From the NCBI GenBank assembly GCA_024114885.1, contig CP099420.1, positions 2,418,001 to 2,482,000 of the forward strand: a stretch of 64,000 nucleotides of DNA. The letters are read 5' to 3'. Below the pieces are notes generated by a model. The model ran no database searches and was not told where the DNA came from. It saw nothing but the letters and a program-made list of their open reading frames with translations. The position numbers and the translations under genes were made by a program. Below, in pieces: positions 30,368 through 43,600 of this stretch. How positions within the stretch are numbered: the stretch's first letter is position 1; each line of letters opens with the position of its first letter. Origin of the DNA: Septoria linicola (Eukaryota > Ascomycota > Dothideomycetes > Mycosphaerellales > Mycosphaerellaceae).

Positions 30368-33300
30368 CTAAAGCTTGGGCTCCAGCTCTTCGAATTCGGT
30401 GACATCTTTGACCGGCTTAGGATTGGCAGCCAGCGGCATGCTGGCTTTCCAGGCCTTGACATCTTCGACCAGTATTCTCTCGACCTTCTTCACGCCATTG
30501 CTTGTGCCAGTTGAGGCGGCATGTCCGTTGGTCTCCGCAGGCGCCTGAGCTGAGACGATTCCAGCGGCTGGGAACAGCTGCGGCAGAGCCTGTTCACTTT
30601 GTGCGAGCACAGCTTTGGTGCTCTCCTCGTCCAGCCCAACAGCTGCAAGCCAAGTGCCGACAGCGTTAAGAGTGGGCTGCGACTCGCCTTTCGAGACATC
30701 AGCCTTTTTAAACTCCTTGACCAACTTCGTGCGGTCCTCTGCTTCTGCCTGTAGACCCATCTGAGCAAATAGGGCGATAAGTCCATCAGCCAGCTTTTCG
30801 CACTTCTCCATGTCTGTTGTCTTAGCGGCGATATCTTCTGCAGAAGACTGCGCCACGAGTTGGACCGCAAACGTGGATCGCACATCAGAGCTGGGGCTGA
30901 ACTTGGTTTTGTAGAACTCGAGGACGTCATCTTTGCTCAACGTCTCCAAAACCTCGACATCACGATAGACTGCAAAGCGTTAGCATAAGATCTGTTGAGT
31001 GAAACATGAGCGACTTACCGAGCTCGAAGTCGAAGACCTCAGACAGCACGTGATGCCACAGTCGCCCACTTTCTTGATTCAGGTTCTTCAGCTTCTCAAG
31101 CCTCTTGTTGATGATACCAACTCTGTGTTCTTCGAAATCTGTGTCTGACATGTTGACCAGAGTTGTTTCAAATTCGGTCAAGAAGCGATCAGAACGTTCC
31201 AAGAGATACCCGCAGTCCTTCTCACTCTGGATGAGAATGCGGAAGGCAGCCATGTTGCCAATGATCATCATGCCACCACTCACAATGTATCCTAGCTGCT
31301 CCTGGGTGCGCAATGTATCGAAGACCGGCTCCCGTAGTATCTGATCCAGCAGAAGTAGCTTGGCTCGAGTATGCCGGTCGCTAGAATTGCCGACATAGAT
31401 GCAGTAATCGAGGCAGTGATTGACATTGTCCGGGTTCTTCAAGGTCTTCTGCCAAGCGAAGTTCAAGCCCTCCGGGAGAGCGATGTAGCGAGTGTTCTCC
31501 CACTGTGACGGAGGCAATGCGCGTGGCTTGAGAGTCTTCTCCACTAGATCTGCCATTCGCAGAGCGTCCTCTTTGTACAGATTGCCATGCGCCAGTATCT
31601 CAATATGCATCTGGCGCATGAGTGACGGAACGAATGTGCGTACGTCCTCGACTGTGATGTTCGGCAGTTCCGCAAGCAATTCTGCCTGACCCCAAGCCTT
31701 CTCCCTGGACAATTGACCAGTGTAGCGGCCGACCTGTCGGAAAGGCTCCTGCAGCTCAAGATTCTGGTAATTGCGGGTCATGCGCTCTTTGATGATATCG
31801 AAGCGGTCCTCCTTGACTTCAAGATCACGCATAGTGACGAGGACTTTCTCGAGCAAGACGTGCATCTTGTCGTTATACCCACTGACGGTCACTTCGTATG
31901 CATTGGCAGTCCGCAACAGATCGTACTGAAGGCCAGCCAACTCTGCGTCATAGGCATATTCTGTCAGACTATCGTCAACCAGCTCTTTGAATAATGACGA
32001 GAGCACAGCGGTATATGCGCTGAGATAGCCAATGGGACTGCGCAAGTAGACGTAGACGTTGGCTTTTGGCACCCAGAATGTATCATCCTTTTTCCACCAA
32101 AGGCGAAGGTTGGGGTCGTTGCGGATGAGTGTTGGCGTGAGTGCAGCCGAAGCGACGTCCTTCTTCTCCACATCTAGTCTCTGGGGGATGAATTCGTTCT
32201 TAGCTGGCATGTGGAGCTCAGCTGGACGAGATCCCTTGCTCGTAGCTTCAAGCTCTTGCAAGAAGTCGCTCGGAATCTTCTCAACTCGGTGCTCGGTGCC
32301 ATACCACTGCTCTTTGCGGTCGAAGACTGCCATGTCGCCTGTAAAGTCTCTCGCTGACATAGTGTAGCGGAAGTTGTCTGGACGGAGAGCGTTCAGCCCT
32401 CGTGTGATCGCCTCTGGGTCATGTTTGCGCACAAGGTACTGTCCGCTCAACAGCCACTCGCGCGGCAGAGGCTTTTGCATGACACCGCTCATATGACTGG
32501 TGGTTCGTGATGCTGGGATCTTCTGCTTGAACTTGAAATCTATCTCTGCAAGCTGAGCTGTCTCCTTGGTGACCCATTCCAGAGGCGGCTCTTCCTTCAG
32601 CATTGCGATGTATTGGAAGATGGTCTTGATAACCTCACGATGGTTCTCCAAGCCCTTGGTCGTTAGTCGCACACCAATGTTGAAGAACGCCGTGCCAGGA
32701 CAGACAGGGCTGGGGCCTGCGCTCAGCTCAGTCACCCAGCCTTTTGCCTTTAGATATGCCAAAATACTCCCTGGACCTTCGTGGCCGATCATGTGGCCGA
32801 GATATCGGCCGGGCATGGACTCGAACTCGTTCTCCTCATCTGGGTAAGGGAAGGAGAGATCCAGATATCGTTGGTCCATCACGGGCTTCGCAAAGATCTG
32901 GGTGCACAGCTCGGCTTCTGTCAGAACGGGCACGCCGTCCCATCGCAGCTGAGGCAAGTCTTGGTTCGGGATGTCTGAGAATAGCTCCTCTGTCCACTGT
33001 TGTAGCTCATCCAAGCTCTCCCTGCCCAGCACACAGAGCTTCATCCGGTTTGCAGAATAGTTCTTCTCGTAAAACTTGATAAACTCGTCGCGTATCTTGA
33101 CCCCTCTTGCAATCGGGTCATCATGCAAGATCTGGTAGTTCCCTGTCGAGAACAGGTGGTATGGATGCTCCTTGCCAGCCGTGCTCTTTGCCAATTGCAT
33201 CAACCGCCAGTTGTCTGCCTGTAAGTTCTTCTTGTTCTCCGAGTCCACCGCTCTCAACTCACGGTCCAGACAATCTTCTCTGAACAGCGGCTTCACGAAG

Positions 33301-33849
33301 AACTGAGCGAATCGATCGAGCGCACCGTAGAGAGGCGCTTGGCTCTTGGAGACTGACAGCAGACTCGTTTTGCTTGTATTGGCGGACGACTTTGCGCTGT
33401 TCGATGTGGATGAGGCAGAGAGCTCGAAGTAGTAGTTGGTGTCGGTGCCGGCAGTAAAAGCATTGCTGTAGCCACCATATTTGACCAGATATGAGTTGTA
33501 GTCGTTCTCGCCCGGGTACTGTAAGGCATCAATCAGCAAGCTGCTCCTTCATTGTCGTGTTCTGCCTCTTCCCGAATCGTGTGCTCACCTTCTCCGTCCC
33601 CAGAAACAGTAAATGTTCAACAGCGTGCGCCATTCCTTGCATTTCCTCTGGATCTGAGAAGCTGCCCACATTCACGTCCATGGCCGCTGAGGCCTTGTCG
33701 GTGTCCGGGTCATGGATCAGTAACACCTCGAGCTTGTTGGGCAGCTCAATGACTCTGTATGATCGATCGTCCAGCAATGGCTTCTCGAGCTTGTCTGCCA
33801 GCCGTCGTGTGCCTTCCGGCCGGCTGCGCAAGACCGTCTCTGTGTCCAT
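30368..33849 (-). CDS. STE23: Insulin-degrading-enzyme-like M16 metalloprotease (Ste23)
   Basis: Exons 33589-33849, 31019-33518 and 30368-30969 (introns 70 and 49 bp) give 1120 residues. The inverted zinc motif HxxEH is HAVEH at 75-79. The distal zinc ligand lies in ELRAVDSENKKNLQADNWRL. Further M16 marks are YPGENDYNSYLVKYGGYSNAFT and the late EQLGYIVSGG loop. The enzyme degrades small peptides and, in yeast, helps process a-factor. The protein is somewhat longer than yeast Ste23: after the last M16 domain there is an Ala/Gly/Asn-rich insert (about 1055-1080) and a conserved-looking tail with DVKAWKASMPLAANPKPV. I start at MDTETVLRSRPEG; the frame is open further upstream to 34020 but not convincing. 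Confidence 0.95.
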
Positions 33850-36255
33850 TGTGTGAGATTGGCGACTCTGGCCAACTTGAAATGGCTGTTGTGCTTGGCC
33901 TGTAGGTCGGTGATGGGAAGGCGTGAAGCGATGGGCGCTGCAGGTTGTAAGATGGAGTGAAGCCTTGCTGGATCGGAGCACAGGTGGAAGTGGAAGCGTA
34001 CACCAGTGGCGATTTGTCAACGAGGCAACGACTCGAATTAACTAGAGGCTGGCTGAGCTACGGCGACACAAGCAAAAGCGGATAGGAGAAATCTCTTGGA
34101 GCGTGCAACCATATAGCAGCTTTCGTGGGCGTGATGCTTGCTATTGTGCCCAAGAATGCAATTGGCACCGGGGACCCATCAAGGTGGAAAAGGTAACACA
34201 CACAAGTTGACACAACGAGCACTCTTGGGAAGCTCAGTGTTTCCAGATGGCAAGTAGGGAAGGTCGAGGGTTGCAGGTTACAATTGTTGTCGTGCTCGTG
34301 CACTGGAGTTGTCGCTGTGCAGATGGCGCTCCTCAGTCGTGTTGATGACGCTGTTCTGCTAATGGAGGTCGATCACAACATTTCGCGAAGCAATCCTGCA
34401 AGACATGCAGCCTTACGCACTGACAGACATCGTGCTGATCTCCCATCTTGCAGACGACGCATCGCTGCCACAAACAAAGATCATCAGGGGCACAAGCTTC
34501 GTGAATGCTGGAATACTGCCCAACAGTCGCAACCCTCTCTACACACTTGGTCCATCCATGAACTACTGTCCATCAATGTCACTACGATGGAACACAATAC
34601 AACATTTCAACCACACAACTCAAGATTCCTGAAACACCACAGCCATGAAATCTCTCTCATGCTGACCAAGTCGCAAGTCACACTACCACATCTTCATGCA
34701 GTGACATGTGGACTTTGATGGGCGGCAAAGCGAGCCGAATGCCGGTATTTGATGTGACGAGAGATGCTACCATGTACCCGGGTAGCGTTCAGCGGTCAGC
34801 AACAGAGGCAAAGTCTCACGACTCCGCAACGCGACGAAATTGTCCTCGACAAATATGCTTGTCGAGCGGTAGGGTATAAGCCTTGGCTGGATACAGGAGT
34901 TCTCTTCACGGCTTGGCCATGTTGTCAGACTTGCATACTGTTACAGAGCAGCTTGGCGGACACGTCTGTAATGGAGGCACATCACACGTGGCGAGCGTTT
35001 CCGAACACAGAGCAGACTGTTCGACGTCTTGATCGCGCAACATCCTGCCGTGATTTTGAGTATCGCTGCCATCTGCCGACAGTGAGGCGACATGGGCCCA
35101 CTACTCGAGTGAAGTAGGTGACCTGAAGAAGAGTACTAGAGTGAGAAAGCAATCAGGCCCGTAAGCTAGACGTTCCAGAAGTGATGCTACAGATTGTGGC
35201 GGCACGGGTCTGAGTAGACTATCGCTGAACGATCGTGTTTAGCAAGCCTTGTTGTACTGCTCGCCGAATCACACATCATGATATGCTTCAACACCCTCAA
35301 CGAAGCATGACAAGGCAGATGCCCACCGCTTCGGGACAAACGGGCGTGCTATCGTGATAGTGGGTTTCCTCATGGCAGTGTCGTCCTCCGTGGTGTCCTG
35401 GAACATATCCATATGCTGTGCGGTTGCTAGTACAAGCGAGTGTAAGCTCAGACACCAGACTTCGTACGGCCGGCTTCATCTGCCCCACGTTGATGAAGGG
35501 TAGCATCGTCGGGTGGTTGCCAGCACTGTTGTGCCTGTGGCTAGTTGAATGGCAAGTTATGCTGTCGAAGCTCGTATGTCCTCGTCGGATCCCTTGGACT
35601 ACTGTCGATGTGCTTCGCCTGACCATTCGCCAGTCTTTGGTATTGGAAGCGACCCTCTAAACTGGGGGGAGACTTACCATCTTCCCTTTGAGGACAGAGG
35701 CTGCCGTTACGTGAGGCTCACTCGAGGAAAGAGCCGTCCGATGAGCATAGTTGATCGCGTATCGTCACAGTGGATGACCTTTCGTTCCTTGCTCAAATCG
35801 GCCTTGTCTCGTCCAACGCAATCCCTGGTCACCTTCGGTATGGAACGCCTACCAACAGTCAGTCGCTCCTAGCTTCCTGGAAGCCCTGATAGAGTCACAA
35901 AGCACGGCCGCCGCAGTAAAGCACCGAATATGTGACCGACCAGTGACGGTGCAGATATGTGGTATTCGTGTTGGCACATAATTCATCGTGAGCATGTCCT
36001 TTTGGGATTTTAGTGTCTTATGCATTTCTGTGACTCAGAAACCAAGCCGCATATCTGACAGCTTGACAAGTTCCTTTGTACGCCGTCGCCCATAGCTGGC
36101 GGCAAGCACGTCGCTTCCAGACACCCAAGTCCTACTTGCGTCCGCGTTCCTCTTACTGCCTACACTGTCTGCCCAAAGCCATCCATCGCCCACCTCGCTC
36201 CCGAATGCAGTTGTGTCGTGTCCATCGCAGGAAATCCCATTGCGGCTGGTCGTAT
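33850..36255. other. 2.4 kb gene-poor stretch
   Basis: Several ORFs of 75-144 codons occur on both strands, for example 34284-34718 + and 35549-35872 +. None has a signal peptide, membrane helix or family motif. It includes the STE23 promoter at the left end and the RPL33 3' flank at the right end. Confidence 0.4.
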
Positions 36256-36790
36256 CTATATCGAGGATGGGTAGAGCATGATGCGCACCATGGCGCCGAA
36301 CGACTTGGATGGCAGGTTGTGTCTGAACTGTGCCCTCACCACACCGGAGTTACCTGTAAGCAAATCCATGTCAGTATTCCGGTCCTGCTGTTGCCGTTGC
36401 TGTATTGCTTCCACGCACCGTGTGTCCGCGTAACCTTGCCCCAGATGACCCGGATCTTGGATCCTCTGATTTCCTTCTTGCCACGGTAGACGTATGCGAT
36501 GCGCTTGCCCAGGTAGAAAGTAGCGGCCTTTGCGTCGTCGACACCCTCCACTTTGATGAGCGATGTGTTTGGGTTGGTGTTGCGCTTGCCTCTCTGGTAT
36601 GAAAGGTGCTTGCCCCTGTGAGTATTGCAGTCAGCACGACTGTTCATGTGTCCATTTCCGCAAAATCACGACAATGTTTGTTTTCGGTATGAGTGGATGG
36701 TGGTGGTGCTCGCGGGCATCGGAGTGCTCGGTGGCAATGGCATGTGGGTTGGACTGACTTGACATAAAGACGGTGACCCTGGTCGGACAT
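36256..36790 (-). CDS. RPL33: 60S ribosomal protein eL33 (L33/L35a)
   Basis: Three minus-strand exons (36759-36790, 36419-36615, 36256-36353) give 108 residues, as expected (yeast 107). The sequence runs MSDQGHRLYVKGKHLSYQRG, KVEGVDDAKAATFYLGKRIA, KIRVIWGKVTRTHGNSGVVR and ends FGAMVRIMLYPSSI. The 143 bp first intron after codon 10 is the usual early intron of ribosomal protein genes. Its donor is GTCAGT, not GTRAGT, but it is the only join that gives YVKGKHL. The second intron (65 bp, GTGCGT) splits the Gly after THG. It is a component of the large subunit. Confidence 0.96.
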
Positions 36791-38010
36791 GTTGGCGGTA
36801 TTGTTATGGGCTCGTCGTCGCTGGGTGTGTGAAATCTGGTCGCTGTAGTCCGCAAAGTCCAAAGATGCGCTTGCCCGTAGCGAATTCGACTTGCCAAGCC
36901 AAAGTGTGTTCGGGAGCGTCACTTTCGGCAAGCGCGAGCGGGTAAGGCATCAATCAAATCCAAGGCACCAATTTCCAGACCATCGGCTATCGCTCTCGAC
37001 TCACTCACCCTCACGGCGGCGGACTAATTGCCTGCTGTCGCGGCTGAAGACGATTGCTATGCTGTGGGGGCCTTTGTGATTGTTATATGCCGATGGAAGC
37101 ACATCTCCGCCATTGATGACATTGCCTATGTACGCAACTTCCCCTAGTCACGCTGGGTATGTTGTTTGTTTGCAGAAGAGAGATCGAGAATATATCATCA
37201 CACTCAGATCATTGCCCAATACTTAGAATTGATTACTCCACTCAGGCTCTTTGTAGGCCGTCGTGACCATTTCAATATATCAAGAAATGCACTGCACGTT
37301 ATGTCACCAAGAGAACTCGACAACGTGCTGATGACTCTTCTCCATTTCTCTTTGCATTGGGAAGCCCTCCCCAATGGCTTATCGGCAATCGGCGGATGAT
37401 GAGTAAGATGGAACGACTATGAGGGCGCTGCTTGCTATGCTGCTATCACAAAGTGGATGAAGCTGCGCGTATTAACTAACTTAGTGCAAGTCAAGCTGAT
37501 TGTGCTTATTGATCCAGCTTCACGTGTATCGGACAATTACCCGCAGGAACGTCGGACTGCGAGCGTACACCGAAGCACTGTTCGAGGATGTAGTGATGCA
37601 TGCGTCACGGCTCCTCAGTGTGGCATTCGCCTTGAGCCTCACATTCATCGTACTTGAGCTCACAACGGTGGTAGCGGAGTGATCAAGAACATATCGTTCT
37701 CGCAACAGCATGCTACTACTGCCGCTCGCTTGTTGCACCGGAGTGATTACAAGTCCGCAGCAGAATTTCGCCACAAAAAGGCCGTTGTCAATGATCTGAT
37801 CACACTCACCCATTGCCGTGACATCAGAGCGTCTCGGAGGGCTCTAAGTTAAACACCGCGTCGAGTGCCCGCTCACGGAAGCTCAACAATTCTTTCCTCT
37901 AATCATCTGCTTCTCCCACCACTACTGAGCAGACATATTCTCTGCTTTCAACACCCTCAATTCCCCTTCTTGCAATCCATCGCATCACATTTGAAAACAT
38001 CACCAACGCC
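36791..38010. promoter_or_regulatory. Divergent promoter region RPL33 / G6PD
   Basis: This 1.2 kb stretch separates two divergent housekeeping genes. The last 100 bases before ATG 38011 are pyrimidine-rich (cttctcccaccact, caattccccttcttgc), typical of leaders of well-expressed fungal genes. No gene is supported inside. Confidence 0.45.
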
Positions 38011-39813
38011 ATGGCGAACACGGTGATTCACCCAGACGAGGAGCACAGTGCCGGGTAAGTTGAGCTTCTCTCGGTGAAACTTTTGTGCCAGCTTTCCAAG
38101 GGCGCATGTCGGCGGTGGTGACCTCAACAATCGCGGAATTGTTTTGAGGTCGTGAGGAGGCCGAAAGTGAGCTTACCGCTGCTTTCCGATGTGGCAGTCA
38201 TCCTGAATTATGGCAGGCGGATGTACTCGAGGACTTGAGCGACTCGGCTGACAAACAATCGATTGCAGCACCATGGAGCTCAAGGAGAACACAGTCGTGA
38301 TTGTCCTCGGTGCGTCAGGCGATCTTGCGAAGAAGAAGACCTTCCCGGCGCTCTTCGGCCTGTTCAGAAATGGTTTCCTGCCTCGCGATGTCAAGATCGT
38401 TGGCTACGCTCGAACGAAGATGGACCACAACGAGTACTTGAAGCGAGTCAAGTCACATATCAAGACTCCAACGAAGGAGATGGAGCAGCAGCTCGATGAG
38501 TTCACAAAATACACCACATATGTCAGCGGGCAATACGACAAGGACGACAGCTTCCAAGAGCTCGAGAAGCACTTGCAGGAGCTGGAGAAAGACCAGAAGG
38601 AGACTAACCGCGTCTTCTACATGGCACTCCCACCATCAGTCTTCATTCCAGTTTCGGAGCATCTGAAGCGCAACAACTACCCAAAGAGTGGTATCGCCCG
38701 TATCATTATTGAGAAGCCATTCGGCAAGGACCTGTCATCCTCTCGCGAGCTCGACCAAGCTCTCAGGCCGAACTGGAAGGAGGAGGAGATCTTCCGTATC
38801 GATCACTACCTTGGAAAAGAGATGGTCAAGAACATCTTGATCCTCCGCTTTGGAAACGAGTTCTTTGGCGCCACCTGGAACCGTAACCACATTGACAACG
38901 TGCAAATCACATTCAAGGAGCCGTTTGGCACCGAAGGCCGTGGCGGCTACTTCGACGAGTTTGGTATTATTCGCGATGTTATGCAGAACCACTTGCTCCA
39001 GATCCTCACACTGCTCGCAATGGAGCGACCAATCTCATTTTCCGCTGAGGACATCCGCAACGAGAAGGTGCGTGTGCTGCGCGGCATGCCTAGCATTGAG
39101 CCAAAGAACGTCATCATTGGTCAATACGAGAAGTCGCTGGACGGCTCCAAGCCAGGCTACAAGGAGGACGACACCGTGCCTAAGGAGTCACGCTGCCCCA
39201 CTTTTGCTTCGATGGTTGCATATATCAAGAACGAGCGCTGGGACGGCGTGCCATTCATCCTCAAGGCAGGCAAAGCGCTTAACGAGCAGAAGACAGAAGT
39301 TCGCATCCAGTTCAAGGACGTCACATCTGGCATTTTCAAGGACATTCCGCGTAACGAGCTGGTGATCCGAGTCCAGCCAAATGAGAGCGTCTACATCAAG
39401 ATGAACAGCAAGCTTCCAGGCTTGAGCATGCAGACAGTGGTCACCGAGCTTGACCTGACCTACCGCAGACGATTCTCCGACTTGAAGATCCCAGAGGCGT
39501 ACGAGAGCTTGATCTTGGATTCGCTCAAGGGCGACCACTCCAACTTTGTTCGTGACGACGAGCTCGATGCATCATGGCGCATCTTCACTCCACTGCTCCA
39601 CTACCTCGACGACAACAAGGAGATCATTCCAATGGGATACCCATACGGTGAGTGTGGTCTGTGCCTACTATGCAATTCATTAGCTAACCCGCTTCTGCAG
39701 GCTCCCGGGGTCCTGCTGTCCTCGACGACTTTACCTCCTCATACGGCTACAAGTTCGCCGACGCTGCCGGCTACCAGTGGCCACAGCACCAGATCGAGCC
39801 AAACAAGCTCTAG
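38011..39813 (+). CDS. ZWF1: Glucose-6-phosphate 1-dehydrogenase
   Basis: Exons 38011-38054, 38269-39647 and 39701-39813 (introns 214 and 53 bp) give 511 residues. The short first exon encodes MANTVIHPDEEHSA and ends inside Gly15. The NADP-binding fingerprint is GASGDLAKKK at 29-38. The active-site signature RIDHYLGKE is at about 191-199, followed by the structural stretch NRNHIDNVQITFKEPFG. The third exon restores YGSRGPAVLDDF and the C-terminus QIEPNKL. Without it the frame would read through to an unrelated tail. It catalyses the first, NADPH-yielding step of the oxidative pentose phosphate pathway in the cytosol. Confidence 0.96.
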
Positions 39814-40615
39814 TTGAGTGGCTGAGCGAGAATCTCTCGTCGCTGTCCTTCCAACGACGACTTGACACGTAACAGGAAAGAAACATAGAGGCGATCAGAG
39901 GTCAGAGTATCAGAACACATCACAAACGGCCTCGAACAGCAGCAAGCGAGGGACACACGAACGAATTTAGAGAGATGAAACAGACGAATTGGGAAGTTAG
40001 TTCAACTTCTTCCTGAGGACACTGCTGTTGAGAATCAATCATGCTTTACGGATAACTACATCATTGCGAAGGCGCTGGGACATGGAGAGAGACGGGTGCT
40101 CTTACGCCTGGTTGCGGACACTACGATGATTGATAGAGATGACTTATTATGGGAATGAGAGAAAAGAAATTTTCGAGCATCACTCAAAAGTGAGCATACT
40201 CGACCGTGTCGTGTTCGTGATGTGAATGCGCGCAAAATCGACGAATAGCGCCATTGGAGTCTAATGCTCTTGTGCATTAAGGCTATCTGTACATCTCCAG
40301 CCATGCTTTCGCTTGCCTCGCCTCTGCTAATTGATTACATGAAAGTCCTCCTCATAGCACCGACCCACGGCCAAAATACTGTTGTTCATCCCGTTCACGA
40401 ACTGCTGTTGCCGCTACTACTCCTGTCTCTATGCCAGATACGCTAATGCCGCACATCTCGTCTCAAAAATATGTATACACTTTCAGCTTCCTACTCAAAC
40501 ACTTCTCTTCCCTTCAATAAGACTCCATTGATCACCTCCTCTTCCTCTCCAATCCCAACGCCGTTTCCAAGGAGACGCCAGCCATGGAACAATGCAGTAC
40601 AAGCGATAAAAGCAC
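39814..40615. other. Convergent intergenic region
   Basis: This 802 bp stretch lies between the 3' ends of G6PD and the PH/LRR gene. It is AT-richer in parts (gaaaagaaattttcgagc). It is probably 3' UTRs. No gene is supported. Confidence 0.45.
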
Positions 40616-43600
40616 CTAGCTCTTCGCGTCAATGCCGATAAAGGCGCCTTGCGTGGGTGTGCGAGGCTCTTCGTCGCTCATGGTGGTATCGATTCTCAAG
40701 GGCCTCATGTTCCCACTAATTGATCGAAAGGTCTGACTGTCCTCACTCGCTCGATTCGCACTGGTTGGGCTGGCCGTGCCGTCGAGTACGAAGTGTTTGA
40801 AACTCATTCCGTGCTTGGATTCATCGATTGGAGATATTTGCGGCGCACCACTTGATGAGGATGCTGGCATCCTCCTCGGGGTAGGGAAGTCGATCGGTTT
40901 CGATGAGCCACCGTCTTGGGAAGAGTCAAAATAGTCAGACCTGCCCTCCAAATCTGCCTTGGGTGTTGTGTCGAACTTTACTTGTTCCAGCATTTTGCCA
41001 ATGCTGCCGACCGAGCTCGGTCTCTCAAATATCTCATCCTCGATCTCCATTTTCGCAGGCACATTGTTTAGCATACACCAATTGCGATGCAGGTATTGCT
41101 CGAGTCGGTAGCACTGGCGATCCCATTGCTCAGTCAAGAGGCGATGTGTGGTTTGCACATCTTGAATCGTGAATGGCGATAGTTGGCTGCTTGTTGATCC
41201 TGAAGGGCTATGTGCAGCTTTCCGATTCGTTGGTATCGTGAGAGACAGGGGAGAAGCACTGCGAGCATCCGGTGATGGTGATGACCTTCCGTACGATCCA
41301 AGTGCTGGAAAAGACGGTGTGTAATTCGATGCTGCTCGAGAGGTTGTCTTGCGCACATTGGCAAAGCCTTTCCTCACTGCGGATTGATGATGTGAAGTCT
41401 TCAGGCCCGTTGGTGATCTGGGGGGGTCGAGGTCAGACATTGTCCTCATGGTCACTTCTGCCATCTTGAAAGCTGCTGCTCTCCCATCATCCATGGGCGG
41501 GAGGTAGATGAGTGCTGTGTTATCGGTCAGAGCATTAACGAGATCGGTAAGTCCATGTAATGGTATCTCGTTATTATCACAGTGCAACTCGAGTAGTGTC
41601 CGGTTCAGACGGAGCACCTCAGCCAGAGTGCTTGCACCGCGGATGCCAAGCTTCTGCTTCTCGACCTTGAATACTTGGATAGATGTGTTCTCTTTGAGTC
41701 CAGCGAGCGCTTCGTTGATCCCGGGTCCAAATTTCGAAGTGGCCAGACGTGCGTCTTCGCCAGATATGTTCAGCTCTACGATAGTGTCATTCTCGGCCAG
41801 AAGATGTGCAATGGCATCACATGTCTCCTCGCTGGCATCACCCGGAAGCGCTGTTTGTGATATGTCGAGGAAGCGTATCACTCTATTCGTCGTCAGGGCT
41901 CGGAGAACTTTTCTGAACATTGACTCCTCCTTGTACTCAACAGCGCGCATGCTCAGATGGGATGGTGCGAGATTGCTCGATATGGCCTGTGTTACTTTCT
42001 CCAAGCCTTTGCTTATGACGCATTGGCTGATATCGAGGTGCATGTCTCGCGTCCTTTGACTATCCCAGGACATGCTGTGAAGCAGTGTAGCCACATCACC
42101 GCCCGTAAGATATGTTTTATCGAGGTATAATTCGTGTAAACTGGCTGATTGTGGGTGTGCAAGGTATGTGGATATTGCGTCGATAGTCGCTGCATTCAAG
42201 GTGGTGCCAGTCAGCCGCAGCTCTTGCAGACGCCATACGAGCAGCGTCTCGGCCTGAATAAACGGCTCTGTCCCGGATGTCCTCGAGACGTTCGAGAGAT
42301 TGAGTTTGCGAATGAATCCAAACATGCCCAGCTGACTGTCAAATGCGGCTGGACTCAGCCGGGCAGCGTTACCTGCGATTTCTAGAGACTCTAGCGTGTT
42401 CTCTTGCGCACGCAGGGCGTCCAGGATGAGTCCAAGACTGCGATCGTTCAACCCACAGCGATTCAGCTCGATTGCACGAAAGTGACAGGACTTGTCAACT
42501 GCTGCGCCAACAAGGTAATCTTGGTCGGTCTCGCTCAATTCTATACCGTTCAAGCATATCCAGTCCACGTTCGTTGTTTGATGCTTGCATAATGGGAATA
42601 GGGCTTCAACCACGCCGCTTCCGATGTCGCGGTTCCTGATGGGCTCCTCTTCTGTAGGAGTAGCACTGCTGTGCTTCACAGTCACACATCCGGAGAAGTC
42701 CATGCGACGCAGTTTCTTGCTAGTCGCCGCGATAGCGCGGACTTCCTGCACAAGTAAAGACGATCGACTTAGCTCCTCAGCGGTGAGCTTAATGGGCGTG
42801 CCGCGCTTCGTCCGAGTGCACACGTGCTCAGTGCCGTAATTGTCATGGAGACCGTTCAGGGAGTCGAGCAAAACTCCTGCAAACGATAGGCTGCCAAAGC
42901 TCTCATTATATCGTATTGCACGCATGATAGCCAAAAGCTCTAATGGTCCATAATTCGGTCGCCTTCGATCAGCAGGACTTAGCAGTTCAAAACGAGGACC
43001 GTCTTCGCAGCTGTAGTTGATCGTATATCGAATGTTTGAGGGGTTCACACCATATGCAACACAGTACGCGATGAGCGTCCGGTCCAGACAATTGTGCTCT
43101 TCGACGCCTGGGTCCGCCGGTGGCACAAGCAAGTCGTCCACTTCTGTGGGCACTTTGAATTTGAACAGTCGATGGCCGCATTCTGGTCGCAGGAAGTTTT
43201 CCGACCAATGCAATCGTGCAGCGATCTCGAATGATGAGGCTGCAGCTAAGTGCAAGACTCGCGGTTTCTGCAGAGGTTGCCGGAAGACCAGTTCAAAGGT
43301 GTCCTGCTCGCCGCTGACCTTGACTCCAACCAGAGTGAGAATGCCATAGGAAGCTTGCGAATGATTCGGCGTCAGGCTGGGACTGGATGTCCTTGCGGCA
43401 GGTTTGACCAATGGTATCAGATGTACCTTGTGTACACCGATGGCAAGGAAGCAGACAGTAGACGCAACTTTCGTCAAGTCATCCGACGATGATCTGCTTC
43501 CCGACTTGACCGCTGGTTGCCGCTGTACAACCTTATATATGGCGCAGTTCTCAGGATCGTAGTCATTATCTCGTTCGACAATTCGTGCAACATTCTCCAA